Shown one piece after another: positions 24,473-32,859 of a stretch of 45,957 nucleotides of DNA. The translations under genes were made by a program, and so were the position numbers. Under the pieces are notes generated by a model. The model did no database searches, had not been told where the DNA came from, and was given only the letters and a program-made list of their open reading frames with translations. How positions within the stretch are numbered: position 1 is the stretch's first letter; every line of letters starts with the position of its first letter. The DNA lies in assembly GCA_021296215.1 (NCBI GenBank), contig JAGWBA010000010.1:1-45957 (forward strand). The letters are read 5' to 3'. The DNA comes from Flavobacteriales bacterium (lineage in GTDB: Bacteria; Bacteroidota; Bacteroidia; Flavobacteriales; ECT2AJA-044).

Positions 24473-25519
24473 TCAACGATACAGACGCTGCTGATCGAGC
24501 CAATTGCGGTATCGCGCAGCGTTGTGATTGTGGGCGGTGAGGTTCGTTGCGAACTCGTGATAACCCGGCCTTTCAACACTAGCGCACATAAACATGTAGC
24601 TGTGTTCTTCGTAATTGAGTACCGCCTCTATGGCCCGTAAGCTCGGAACCCCTATTGGACCAGGAGGTAATCCGTCGTACAAATATGTATTGTAGGGCGA
24701 ATCGATCTGCAAATCCGTGGTGAGCACTCTGCGAATGACCGTATCCGTATGGTCTTGTTTTAATGCAAACACGACCGTGGGGTCCGATTGTAACCTCCAA
24801 CCTCTTCGAAGGCGATTGATATACAATCCGGCAACGGTCTTCATTTCGCGAAGCTGAACCGTCTCGCGTTCCACGATGGAAGCCAAAGTACTGACTTGAT
24901 TCGGGTTCATGCCGATCGACTTGGCGGCACTGGTTCGCCCTTCGTGCCAATATTGATCGTGCTCTCTAAGCATTCGCTCTATGAAGGCCTCGGCACCCGT
25001 ATTCCAATACATCACATAGGTATTGGGTAAGAAAACCCCCAGAATGGTCTCGCGGGTGTACCCTTTAGCTCTGAGATAGTCGGGATCGGTCAACAAGGTT
25101 ACAAGTTCTGTAGAGTCGGCTTCGAGTTCGCTGCTGACCACTCCAGCCAGTTCGTATACGTTATCGATGTTGTTGAAGGTGACATCTACGGGTGTTTGTC
25201 CGCCCGATCGCAGCAAGTTCACGATGTCATTGTTCGACATGCCACTCTTCAATAGGTATTTCCCACTTTTGACCTTTCGATCGTATTTCTTCAACTTAGC
25301 GACCCATTTGAAGCTCTTGACCGAAACAAGAACAGAGTCGGTGCGCAATTGCTCCACCACAGAGTCGAAGCGACTATCGGATTCGATATACAGATCGTAC
25401 TTTTCGAATCGCTCGGTCACGTTCGACGACCAGATCGCCGAATAGGTTCGCGAAGCGATCAGCGCCACGATGGCCACGACGGCTACCAACGCGATCCTAA
25501 ACCACTTACGCCGCATCAT
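24473..25519 (-). CDS. mltG: Endolytic murein transglycosylase MltG
   Basis: A 348-residue inner-membrane protein with an N-terminal helix (FRIALVAVVAIVALIAS) and a periplasmic YceG domain. It cuts nascent glycan strands and helps set their length. LASIVERETVQLREMKTVAGLYINRLRRG carries the catalytic glutamate (ASIVERE), and LQSDPTVVFAL and SPYNTYLYDGLPPGPI are family motifs. The start overlaps the stop of the multihaem cytochrome gene by 4 bp, so it is the last gene of the dapF operon. Confidence 0.93.
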   Translation of the reverse strand: MMRRKWFRIALVAVVAIVALIASRTYSAIWSSNVTERFEKYDLYIESDSRFDSVVEQLRTDSVLVSVKSFKWVAKLKKYDRKVKSGKYLLKSGMSNNDIVNLLRSGGQTPVDVTFNNIDNVYELAGVVSSELEADSTELVTLLTDPDYLRAKGYTRETILGVFLPNTYVMYWNTGAEAFIERMLREHDQYWHEGRTSAAKSIGMNPNQVSTLASIVERETVQLREMKTVAGLYINRLRRGWRLQSDPTVVFALKQDHTDTVIRRVLTTDLQIDSPYNTYLYDGLPPGPIGVPSLRAIEAVLNYEEHSYMFMCASVERPGYHEFATNLTAHNHNAARYRNWLDQQRLYR

Positions 25520-27516
25520 GGATAAACCTGTTTGAGTTGTTCATATACTTGATTGGCCCGCGGGTGATTCGGCTCGATCCGCAATATATGCACCAAATCG
25601 CGCTCGGCATCGGCCCATCGTTCTTGGTACAACGCAAGTCCCGCCCTATTCAGCAACCCGGGGACGTAATCCGGATCCAAGGCGATCGCCTCATCGTACA
25701 GCTTGGCAGCCCTTTCGAGGTCGCCTTCCCTAAGCCAATAAAAACCCAAATTATTCAAATTCTCCGGGTAGTACGGATACTCCTTATAAACGAACTCGAG
25801 CTGCGAAAGTGCCTTCTCGCGAAGCCCCATATCCATCATCAAGGTGGCTATCTTGTTACGAAACTCGAGTTGGTAGGGAGCCAGGGAGATCGCCCGGGAT
25901 AAAAAGTCAAAGGCCTCTTCGTTTCGGCCGATATTCCTATAACTCTGGCCAATACGGTAGGCGGTCCACGCATCGTTGTTCGTAAAATCCGTCGACCTCA
26001 GCGCATCCAAGGCATTCGCCCTTCCCCGCTGATCGATGTAGTCGCAAAGCCCATCGAAGTCCTCACTCAGGAAGTGCCAATTCACCACCTCATACAACGG
26101 CTCCCCCGCTCGATCGATGAACACCTTGGCCGAATCCAAAAACTGCGGATACGCGGTAAATTTCTCATACTGCTGCAGGTAGGACCTCGCCTTCGTGCGA
26201 TCGTTGGGCGAACCTTCGTTCACACTTACAAGTCCCATGAATTTTCGAATCTTTTGCGCCTGCGGCGCGATGTTCTCCTCCCCGGCCATGTCCAACTCCG
26301 GAACCCGGATCTTGTGATCGTGCACCGTTACGTGGGGTATATCGATGCTCGTGCTACTCGGCATATGGCACGCCACACAGTTGAAGTCATCGGCCGCCAC
26401 ATCCTCCTGAGGAGCCCTACATCCGAACATCGGCGTTTCACCGTGGCAATCACCACAGGTGGCGTTGAACTGCTGAATATTGGTCTCGCGCACACTTTTA
26501 TGCGGATTGTGACAGCTGATGCAGTTGAAGGTCTCCTCGGCCCCCAAGTAGCATTTACTCTGCTTGAACCGATCGACGTGCGAGGCCATGATGAATTCAT
26601 CTTCGCCGCCCTCATAACGGGGCAAAAACACGCTCATGACCTCAGACAAGCGCATGCCCGGTTTAAAGTCGTACCAGTCCTTTCCGGGCTTCAGTACCGC
26701 ATTCCCCTGTAAATGACATCGCTGACATACCTCGAACTGCAGGTCGCCTTCCAACTTGGCCGGATTCACGATGCTGTAATCGATGAATTTACTCGTGTCG
26801 ACCACTATGCCCTGCCCTTTCTCGATCACGTGGATCTGACCGGGCCCGTGACAGCGCTCACAGCTAATGCCGTCCGGAACGCCGTTGAACTTGTTCTCTG
26901 AACCCAGTACGAACTCTGGCAGGGAGTTGTGGCAACTCATGCATTCGAGCCCAATGGTTCGACTAAATCGCGTGTTGTTCCCGTTCTCGAATCCGGGCGG
27001 AAAATCGAGCTTACCGCTTTGGGTGTAGTACGTAAATGGCACTTGATGTAAGTAGCCGTTGACATTGTAGATATGCGAGTTCGTATGCTGACCCGAGCCG
27101 ATGATGTAGTCGACCGATTCGATCCGCTTGTATGTGGTGTCGAGCCCATGGAGCCGGTATTCGAGCACCTTCAACTCTTCCCCTTTCCAGAACGGGTGGT
27201 ACCAGAAATCGCGATACTCATCGTAAATCTTGGAGTCGGGGCCAAGTTTGCTCGAACTCTTGACCCGCGAGGCCTTATCAAAGCTGAGTCCCATTCCGGT
27301 GTGTACATAGGTGTCGTAGATATCGCCATGGCAGGCCTTGCAGACCTGCTTGCCGACATAGGCGACGGTATCCGCGAGGTTCTTGTAGGTCGGGTGTTGT
27401 TCATCGGGCCGCAGGCCCAAATTCTCCTTTTCATCGGCACTGCCACCGCCCGAACAACGGGCGGCCAAGATCACGACCGCGGTGGTCATCGACGCAAGCA
27501 CCAACCATTTCTTCAT
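25516..27516 (-). CDS. Multihaem c-type cytochrome with TPR domain, lipoprotein
   Basis: A 666-residue protein: a lipoprotein-like signal (VVILAARCSGGG), a cytochrome region of about 330 residues with seven CxxCH haem sites (CKACH, CMSCH, CERCH, CQRCH, CISCH, CGDCH, CVACH), and a C-terminal half with tetratricopeptide repeats (for example NDAWTAYRIGQSYRNIGRNEEAFDFLSRA, ENLNNLGFYWLREGDLERAAKLYDEAIALDPDYV). It fits the cytochrome c554/NrfA-like TPR family whose members are mostly of unknown substrate. It sits in the outer membrane or periplasm. The gene overlaps both neighbours by 4 bp. Two mini-palindromes lie inside it. Confidence 0.88.
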   Translation of the reverse strand: MKKWLVLASMTTAVVILAARCSGGGSADEKENLGLRPDEQHPTYKNLADTVAYVGKQVCKACHGDIYDTYVHTGMGLSFDKASRVKSSSKLGPDSKIYDEYRDFWYHPFWKGEELKVLEYRLHGLDTTYKRIESVDYIIGSGQHTNSHIYNVNGYLHQVPFTYYTQSGKLDFPPGFENGNNTRFSRTIGLECMSCHNSLPEFVLGSENKFNGVPDGISCERCHGPGQIHVIEKGQGIVVDTSKFIDYSIVNPAKLEGDLQFEVCQRCHLQGNAVLKPGKDWYDFKPGMRLSEVMSVFLPRYEGGEDEFIMASHVDRFKQSKCYLGAEETFNCISCHNPHKSVRETNIQQFNATCGDCHGETPMFGCRAPQEDVAADDFNCVACHMPSSTSIDIPHVTVHDHKIRVPELDMAGEENIAPQAQKIRKFMGLVSVNEGSPNDRTKARSYLQQYEKFTAYPQFLDSAKVFIDRAGEPLYEVVNWHFLSEDFDGLCDYIDQRGRANALDALRSTDFTNNDAWTAYRIGQSYRNIGRNEEAFDFLSRAISLAPYQLEFRNKIATLMMDMGLREKALSQLEFVYKEYPYYPENLNNLGFYWLREGDLERAAKLYDEAIALDPDYVPGLLNRAGLALYQERWADAERDLVHILRIEPNHPRANQVYEQLKQVYP
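26255..26272 (-). repeat. Mini-palindrome copy (in cytochrome gene)
   Basis: On the minus strand: CATC, GCGCC, GCA, GGCGC, A. Read in sense by the gene as NIAPQAQ. Confidence 0.65.
27402..27419 (+). repeat. Mini-palindrome copy (in cytochrome gene, N-terminal)
   Basis: CATC, GGGCC, GCA, GGCCC, A. Read antisense by the gene as GLRPD, just after the lipoprotein signal. Confidence 0.7.
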
Positions 27517-28046
27517 TTCGATTCTTTCAGTTTCTGCAGCAGGTATTCATCGTGCCACCGGCTGCCTTCACGCACCCACCGTTTTTTGAGTCCGACCGTC
27601 TCAAAACCCAACCTACCAAACAGGTTTAGACTCGCCTCATTACTGGAGAGTATGTTGCAGTAGACCTGTTCGAGATCGTACTGCTCAAAAGCGAAATCGA
27701 GTGCTACGGCCAGTGCTTCGCGCGCGTACCCGTGACGGCGATCGGCCGGCAGGGCTATGAAAACGCCTACGCCTACTCTTTTGTTAGCCGGATCGAAATC
27801 GAAGAAATCCACGGTCCCAAGTGGTCGATCGGCATTCACGTCTTCAATGACCAGGCGCAATTGGCGGTACTCGTAAAGATCCTTATGCGCATTTTCGAGG
27901 TACGATCGCAACGTATCGCGCGAAAACGGCGATTGCGTTTGGGTAATGAGCCATACGTCGGGGTCGTTCTCCCAAGCGAAAAAGACCTCGAGATCGGTCG
28001 ATTCGGGCGCACGTAACTTTATATGTTCACTGCTGAGCTTTACCAT
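27513..28046 (-). CDS. GNAT N-acetyltransferase (RimJ/RimL-like)
   Basis: A 177-residue GNAT-fold acetyltransferase. Residues about 95-115 (VGVGVFIALPADRRHGYAREAL) hold the R/Q-x-x-G-x-G/A-type acetyl-CoA loop. SSNEASLNLFGRLGFETVGLKKRW is the C-terminal motif seen in ribosomal-protein acetyltransferase-like and SpeG-like proteins. The substrate is unknown. The ATG at 28046 (MVKLSSEHIKLR) is chosen over upstream in-frame codons, which lie inside dapF. It overlaps the dapF end by 7 bp and the cytochrome start by 4 bp. A 7-bp hairpin lies just upstream of its start. Confidence 0.88.
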   Translation of the reverse strand: MVKLSSEHIKLRAPESTDLEVFFAWENDPDVWLITQTQSPFSRDTLRSYLENAHKDLYEYRQLRLVIEDVNADRPLGTVDFFDFDPANKRVGVGVFIALPADRRHGYAREALAVALDFAFEQYDLEQVYCNILSSNEASLNLFGRLGFETVGLKKRWVREGSRWHDEYLLQKLKESK

Positions 28047-28816
28047 TGAACTTCGCCTTTGAAGTTCTCTTCGGCCGGACCCGCAAGTTCGATGTCTGTG
28101 TATCGATCGCCATCGCTCCGCCAATGCACCTTCACTTCTCCGCCCGGAAACAGGAGTGAAACACTTCCTTTTTCGATGCCTTTTTTCGATGCCCAGACCA
28201 AGGCGGCAGCCGTAGCTCCGGTGCCACAACTCAGGGTTTCGTCCTCGACCCCGCGTTCGTAGGTGCGGATCTCAAGGAACGAATCGGTTTCGACAACGAA
28301 ATTGACGTTGGTTCCTTCTTCGCGGTATTTCGGAGCGTAGCGCACGGCCCTGCCTTCGCCCACCACATCGAAATCGTTCAGCGACTTCACGAAGCGCACG
28401 AAATGAGGCGAGCCGGTATCGATAAAGTAATCGTCGCCGAGGCTTTCTATTCCTACAACATCACTCATACCGAGCGCCACCCCTTCGGGCACTAGTTCGG
28501 CTCTATGCACACCGTCTACGGCGCGGAATTCAGTGCGGCCCGAGATCATGCCCAATTGCGCGGCGAATTTAACGGCACAGCGGCCGCCGTTTCCGCACAT
28601 GGATGCCTCGTGTCCATCGGCATTAAAGTATACCATTTGGAAATCGTACCGCACGTCATCGCGAATCAGAATGAGTCCGTCCGCCCCAATTCCGAACCGT
28701 CGATCGCACAAATAGGCGATTTGCCCGGCTTCCCCGGCCTTAAAAAAGCGTTTACGGTCATCGATCACAATAAAGTCGTTTCCCGTACCTTGGTATTTAA
28801 CAAAGGGTATGATCAC
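28040..28816 (-). CDS. dapF: Diaminopimelate epimerase
   Basis: A 258-residue cofactor-independent epimerase that converts LL- to meso-diaminopimelate for lysine and peptidoglycan. Both catalytic cysteines are visible: C74 in MCGNGGRC and C197 in SCGTGAT. KYQGTGNDFIVIDD is the N-terminal substrate site. It is the first gene of a four-gene minus-strand operon with GNAT, cytochrome and mltG; with mltG it shares a cell-wall theme. Confidence 0.95.
   Translation of the reverse strand: MIIPFVKYQGTGNDFIVIDDRKRFFKAGEAGQIAYLCDRRFGIGADGLILIRDDVRYDFQMVYFNADGHEASMCGNGGRCAVKFAAQLGMISGRTEFRAVDGVHRAELVPEGVALGMSDVVGIESLGDDYFIDTGSPHFVRFVKSLNDFDVVGEGRAVRYAPKYREEGTNVNFVVETDSFLEIRTYERGVEDETLSCGTGATAAALVWASKKGIEKGSVSLLFPGGEVKVHWRSDGDRYTDIELAGPAEENFKGEVQW
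28048..28067 (-). promoter_or_regulatory. Hairpin just upstream of GNAT start
   Basis: GAACTTC and GAAGTTC (7 bp, 6-nt loop) lie in the last codons of dapF, one base before the GNAT ATG on the minus strand. It could influence translational coupling; function unknown. Confidence 0.3.
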
Positions 28817-28943
28817 GTTAAAGTCTTGTTAAAGCTGCCGTAATTTGCAACTTGGAACTCCTGCCCGGCGTTATCTGTCAAAATTGCAGTGGCATGGCAT
28901 TTGCCCTGTTTCATCGACACCAAACATAATAATAATAAACCCT

Positions 28944-30428
28944 ATGAAGAAGTTACTCGGAACCTTTGCGGTCGCACTACTCGGCGGCGCGGTAGCTTTA
29001 GGCGCATATACTTATTTCTTTCCCCAAAATCCATACGAGGTACGCATGGTAGAACCCGCTTCGTATCCAACGAGTTTTCGCCCTGCGGGCGGAAGCACAC
29101 CTTTGTCGCGATCGGCCAGCTTATCGGCCGTGGCGGGTGCACCGGACTTCGTCAATGCTGCCAACAAAACCTTAGCATCGGTGGTACACGTAGAGGCGAT
29201 CGGCTCTCAGGAAGTGACCTATAACAACCCGTTCTATGAGTATTTTTACGGTCAAAGCCCGCGACGCTCTACCCCGACTTTGAGCTCTGGCAGCGGGGTC
29301 ATCATCGATTCGGATGGCTATATCGTAACCAACAACCACGTTATCTATGGCGCCAGTAAGATCCGGGTGACCATGGACGATAACCGGGTATTTACCGCTT
29401 CGCTCGTGGGCACGGATCCTACTACCGATATCGCTTTGTTGCAGGTCGACGAAAACGATTTGCCCTTTATCCCGTTCACCAACAGCGATGAAGTCCGGGT
29501 GGGCGAATGGGTATTGGCCGTTGGTAATCCGTTCAACCTCACGAGCACGGTGACAGCCGGAATCGTATCGGCGAAAGGCCGAAGCATCAATATTATACCG
29601 GAACGCTTTGCCATTGAATCGTTCATACAAACCGACGCTGCGGTAAATCCGGGGAACTCGGGCGGAGCGTTGGTAAATACCGACGGAGCGTTAGTCGGGA
29701 TCAATACGGCGATATCGACCCGCACGGGATCGTTCGAAGGATACAGCTTTGCCGTTCCGGCCAATATGGTGAGCAAGGTAGTGAGCGATCTCAAAGAATA
29801 CGGTACGGTTCAGCGCGCCTTTATCGGAGTCAATATTCGCGATGTCAATGCTCAATTGGCCAAGGAGTTCGACCTCAACCTGAATAACGGAGTGTATGTG
29901 GGCGGCCTAACTGAAGAAGGAGCTGCGGCCGATGCCGGAATGAAGGTCGGAGACATCATCGTGGCCGTGAATGACGTACCCGTGCAGCGCGTGACTGAAC
30001 TACAGGAGCAGATCGCCCGTTATCGCCCCGGGGATCGTGTGAATGTGTTGGTCAACCGCGAAGGACAGGAACGCAATTTCAGCTTGGTACTGCGCAACAT
30101 GCAAGGGAGCACCAGCCTCATCGACCGCGAAGAACTCATGGCGAGTCGCATACTGGGTGCGGAGCTCGAACTTCCCAGCCAGCGCGAACTCAGCGCCTAT
30201 GGCGTCGATCACGGGGTGCGCATCAAAGCGCTTGAAAGCGGAAAGCTTCGCAGTGAGGGTATTCGCGAAGGGTTCATCATAACCGAGATCACCGTTGACA
30301 ACCAAACCTACGACATCAAACGGCCGAAAGACGTGGGCGATGCGCTCAAGGGGCGCGAAGATGTAGGCGTATTCGTTAAAGGGTTTTATCCGGGTGGAAA
30401 AGTGCGCTACTACGCCTTTGGACTGTAA
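28944..30428 (+). CDS. Deg-type (DegP/DegQ) periplasmic serine protease
   Basis: A 494-residue HtrA-family protease and chaperone. N-terminal membrane/signal segment (MKKLLGTFAVALLGGAVALGAYTYFF), trypsin-like domain with H132 (TNNHV), D162 (TDIAL) and S239 (GNSGG), then two PDZ domains (about 300-390 and 400-490). It degrades or refolds misfolded envelope proteins. The ATG at 28944 begins the signal; an in-frame upstream ATG would add a meaningless stretch. A strong terminator follows. A mini-palindrome lies near residue 48. Confidence 0.94.
   Translation: MKKLLGTFAVALLGGAVALGAYTYFFPQNPYEVRMVEPASYPTSFRPAGGSTPLSRSASLSAVAGAPDFVNAANKTLASVVHVEAIGSQEVTYNNPFYEYFYGQSPRRSTPTLSSGSGVIIDSDGYIVTNNHVIYGASKIRVTMDDNRVFTASLVGTDPTTDIALLQVDENDLPFIPFTNSDEVRVGEWVLAVGNPFNLTSTVTAGIVSAKGRSINIIPERFAIESFIQTDAAVNPGNSGGALVNTDGALVGINTAISTRTGSFEGYSFAVPANMVSKVVSDLKEYGTVQRAFIGVNIRDVNAQLAKEFDLNLNNGVYVGGLTEEGAAADAGMKVGDIIVAVNDVPVQRVTELQEQIARYRPGDRVNVLVNREGQERNFSLVLRNMQGSTSLIDREELMASRILGAELELPSQRELSAYGVDHGVRIKALESGKLRSEGIREGFIITEITVDNQTYDIKRPKDVGDALKGREDVGVFVKGFYPGGKVRYYAFGL
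29079..29091 (-). repeat. Short GCA-loop hairpin in deg protease gene
   Basis: CGCCC-TGC-GGGCG (GCA loop on the minus strand) encodes RPAGG. The flank lacks CATC; it is a doubtful member of the mini-palindrome family. Confidence 0.4.
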
Positions 30429-30454
30429 GGTAAACGAATTAAATAGAACGATGG

Positions 30455-30481
30455 CGGCCCAGTTTTTACTGGGCCGTTTTT
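30455..30481 (+). terminator. Rho-independent terminator after deg protease gene
   Basis: CGGCCCAGT and ACTGGGCCG form a perfect 9-bp stem with a TTTT loop, followed by TTTTT. Confidence 0.88.
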
Positions 30482-30532
30482 GTTGCTAGTGCCATGGCCG
30501 GGCACGGAGCTGTTTTGGATGTGGGCGTTGCC

Positions 30533-30550
30533 CATCGGGCCGTAGGCCCA
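30533..30550 (+). repeat. Mini-palindrome copy (intergenic)
   Basis: CATC, GGGCC, GTA, GGCCC, A. It lies between the deg protease terminator and the gap promoter. Confidence 0.7.
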
Positions 30551-30679
30551 AAGAATTACAAGAATCCCGGAACGCTTACTCGGCGTAGGGGGTCAATGAA
30601 AGCGCGTGAGGTTGCGGTTTAGAAATTAGTTAGCGCACTTTTCATGGTTTAAAAGGTGCCTCAATAGGTGCTAAAGTTC

Positions 30680-30687
30680 TACTTTTG
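30680..30687 (+). promoter_or_regulatory. -7 element upstream of gap
   Basis: TACTTTTG matches TAnnTTTG, 40 bp before the ATG of gap. The same octamer precedes serC. Confidence 0.5.
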
Positions 30688-30727
30688 CAGCAGTTTAAGA
30701 CTTCACTAACTACACAAAAGAAAAGTC

Positions 30728-32170
30728 ATGCCCCAGTCTTATGAGGAGCATATTTCGCTTCGCGTTCAGCAGGATAAGGCCGCAGCAGAATTCGTTAAGA
30801 TCGTTACCGATCTGTGGCTCGACAAATCCATTGAAGTAACTCTTTTCCGCAAGCCCTTGCTCGATCAGAGCATCAGTGAGATCCTGAACACGCATCACTA
30901 TGCGCGTCAGATCAAGGACGAACCCATTACCATCGAGATCACGTTGGATCTATTGCGCACCATCTCTAAGGTGGATGCCGCACCGGCGCGTTTGGATGTC
31001 GGTCGTTTAGCCGCTGAGTGGATCAAGGAGAAAGATCAGTTCGAGTCGATCGACTCGTTCGTTCACGACAAGTTGGATCACTTGATCGATGCGTCGAATG
31101 AGTTGACTCCGAAAGATGTGGTCTTGTACGGTTTTGGCCGTATTGGTCGTTTGTTGGGTCGTTTGCTCATCAGCAAGGAAGGTCGTGGAGAGCAACTGCG
31201 TTTGCGTGCGATCGTGACCCGCGACAGCTTTCCCGAGCAGCTCGAAAAGCGCGCCTCGCTGTGGCGTCAGGATTCGGTTCACGGTCATTTCCCCGGCACT
31301 GTTGAAGTAGATGTGGAGAATTACCGCTTGATCGTAAATGGTCGGCCGATCCAAATCATCAGCGCCAACAATCCGGAGGATATCGACTACACCGCTTACG
31401 GCATCAACAACGCCTTGGTGATCGATAACACGGGTGCTTTCAGGGATGAAGCAGCCTTGAGTCGTCACTTGAAGGCCAAAGGAGCCGACAAAGTACTTTT
31501 GACCGCTCCCGGTAAAGGAGTGCCGAATATCGTTCACGGAGTGAATCAGCGCAATTTTGATCCGGCCACTACCGATATCTGGTCAGCTGCTTCGTGTACC
31601 ACGAATGCCATTACTCCTGTATTGAAGGTGATCGAAGACAATTACGGCATCTCCAAAGGGCATATTGAAACCGTGCATGCCTACACGAACGACCAGAACT
31701 TGGTCGACAACATGCACAAGAAGTACCGCCGTGGACGTGCCGCGGCCATGAACATGGTGATCACGGAGACGGGCGCCGGACAAGCGGTATCGAAAGCTCT
31801 GCCACAGCTCGATGGAAAGTTGACCTCAAACGCGATCCGGGTACCGACCCCAAATGGATCCTTGGCGATTTTGAGCTTGGCCGTCGACAAGAAGACGGAC
31901 AAGGACGATGTAAACTTGACCATGCGCAAGGCCGCTTTATACAGCGACTTGGTAGAGCAGATCGAATACAGCATGGACGACGAGCTCGTGTCATCGGACA
32001 TCGTGGGACGCACTGCCCCTTCGATTTTCGATAGCCCAGCAACCATCGTTTCAAACGATGGACACAGCATGAACTTGTACGTATGGTACGACAACGAGTT
32101 CGGATATAGCTGCCAGGTGATGCGATTGGCCAAGTACATTGCCAGTGTGCGTCGCTTGCGCTACTATTAA
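30728..32170 (+). CDS. gap: Glyceraldehyde-3-phosphate dehydrogenase, long form
   Basis: A 480-residue GAPDH. The NAD-binding motif GFGRIGR begins near residue 135 and the catalytic cysteine is C290 in SAASCTTNAITP; the later WYDNEFGYSCQV is the C-terminal signature. The first about 130 residues are an extra helical region absent from the standard 335-residue enzyme, as in a long GAPDH group found in Bacteroidota and some Proteobacteria. The enzyme interconverts glyceraldehyde-3-phosphate and 1,3-bisphosphoglycerate. It is a single-gene unit with its own promoter and terminator. Confidence 0.94.
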   Translation: MPQSYEEHISLRVQQDKAAAEFVKIVTDLWLDKSIEVTLFRKPLLDQSISEILNTHHYARQIKDEPITIEITLDLLRTISKVDAAPARLDVGRLAAEWIKEKDQFESIDSFVHDKLDHLIDASNELTPKDVVLYGFGRIGRLLGRLLISKEGRGEQLRLRAIVTRDSFPEQLEKRASLWRQDSVHGHFPGTVEVDVENYRLIVNGRPIQIISANNPEDIDYTAYGINNALVIDNTGAFRDEAALSRHLKAKGADKVLLTAPGKGVPNIVHGVNQRNFDPATTDIWSAASCTTNAITPVLKVIEDNYGISKGHIETVHAYTNDQNLVDNMHKKYRRGRAAAMNMVITETGAGQAVSKALPQLDGKLTSNAIRVPTPNGSLAILSLAVDKKTDKDDVNLTMRKAALYSDLVEQIEYSMDDELVSSDIVGRTAPSIFDSPATIVSNDGHSMNLYVWYDNEFGYSCQVMRLAKYIASVRRLRYY

Positions 32171-32190
32171 GCCACACGCTAAATCCAAAC

Positions 32191-32223
32191 AAAAAGCCGT
32201 TACTTTACGTAGCGGCTTTTTTT
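32191..32223 (+). terminator. Terminator after gap, abutting next start codon
   Basis: AGCCGTTAC pairs with GTAGCGGCT (one T-G pair) around TTTAC, flanked by an A run before and seven T after. The ATG of the next gene starts at the base right after the T tract. Confidence 0.8.
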
Positions 32224-32859
32224 ATGCGACGTACTCTTCTCATATTCAGTCTGATATTTACCGCAGGGACCACACATGCCCAAATGGAATGGAGCGCTCA
32301 GTCGCAAGTTTCGTTCGGACAGCAGTCGAATGCCTTTCGCACCGGTGTAAATCTGCGGATGCGCGACCTTGTGGTCAATAGTGGACTCAGACTGGCCTTG
32401 CCGAGCACCGCGACCGTTTCAGGACCGAACTTCAACGGAGCTATATCGCCTCGGGATTGGTCCGAAGTTCCGGGATTCTATGTGCAGTTTGGAATTCCCA
32501 TTGCCGTAATGCCCGATAGTTGCTGGTTTGTTTATGTGTTGGCTGACTATGAGCGTTTTAAGGGAACATACAGCTACCAATGGATCGGCTCTGACGGAAC
32601 AGATCCACATGGAAACGTCAAAGTACCCTATGTCGCAACCGTTTCTTCCGAATTCTTTGCAGTGAATCTTCACGCCCTTACCGAATATCGACTCAACGAA
32701 AAAAGTTTTGTCTTTGCAGGTGTTCAACTGGGTCGATCAAAGTTCCTCAACGATGACAACATTTGGGTTCGCTCTGAAACAAGCAATTTTGCTTTCTACT
32801 TCGGGTTTCGCTACCGATTCGCCCAAAAAGCCAGGTCTCAGCGACCGGAAAAACTTTAA
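32224..32859 (+). CDS. Secreted, probably outer-membrane, hypothetical protein
   Basis: A 211-residue protein with signal peptide MRRTLLIFSLIFTAGTTHAQ and alternating beta-strand-like sequence (GFYVQFGIPIAVM, FFAVNLHALTEYRL, FAFYFGFRYRFAQK), consistent with a small outer-membrane barrel. No family is recognised. Its start codon abuts the gap terminator, so it would be nearly leaderless unless a promoter lies inside the terminator. Its stop overlaps the stop of the convergent nucleotidase gene. Confidence 0.72.
   Translation: MRRTLLIFSLIFTAGTTHAQMEWSAQSQVSFGQQSNAFRTGVNLRMRDLVVNSGLRLALPSTATVSGPNFNGAISPRDWSEVPGFYVQFGIPIAVMPDSCWFVYVLADYERFKGTYSYQWIGSDGTDPHGNVKVPYVATVSSEFFAVNLHALTEYRLNEKSFVFAGVQLGRSKFLNDDNIWVRSETSNFAFYFGFRYRFAQKARSQRPEKL

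Larger units (their letters stand above)
30482..30727. other. Intergenic region between deg protease gene and gap
   Basis: It holds one mini-palindrome (30533-30550) and the gap promoter (30680-30687). No reading frame of interest, RNA fold or repeat was otherwise seen. Confidence 0.5.

Noticed and set aside
28086-28229. Longer N-terminus for the GNAT protein reading up to 28229
   Set aside because: This stretch is inside dapF in another frame and has a composition unlike protein; the ATG at 28046 fits the fold.
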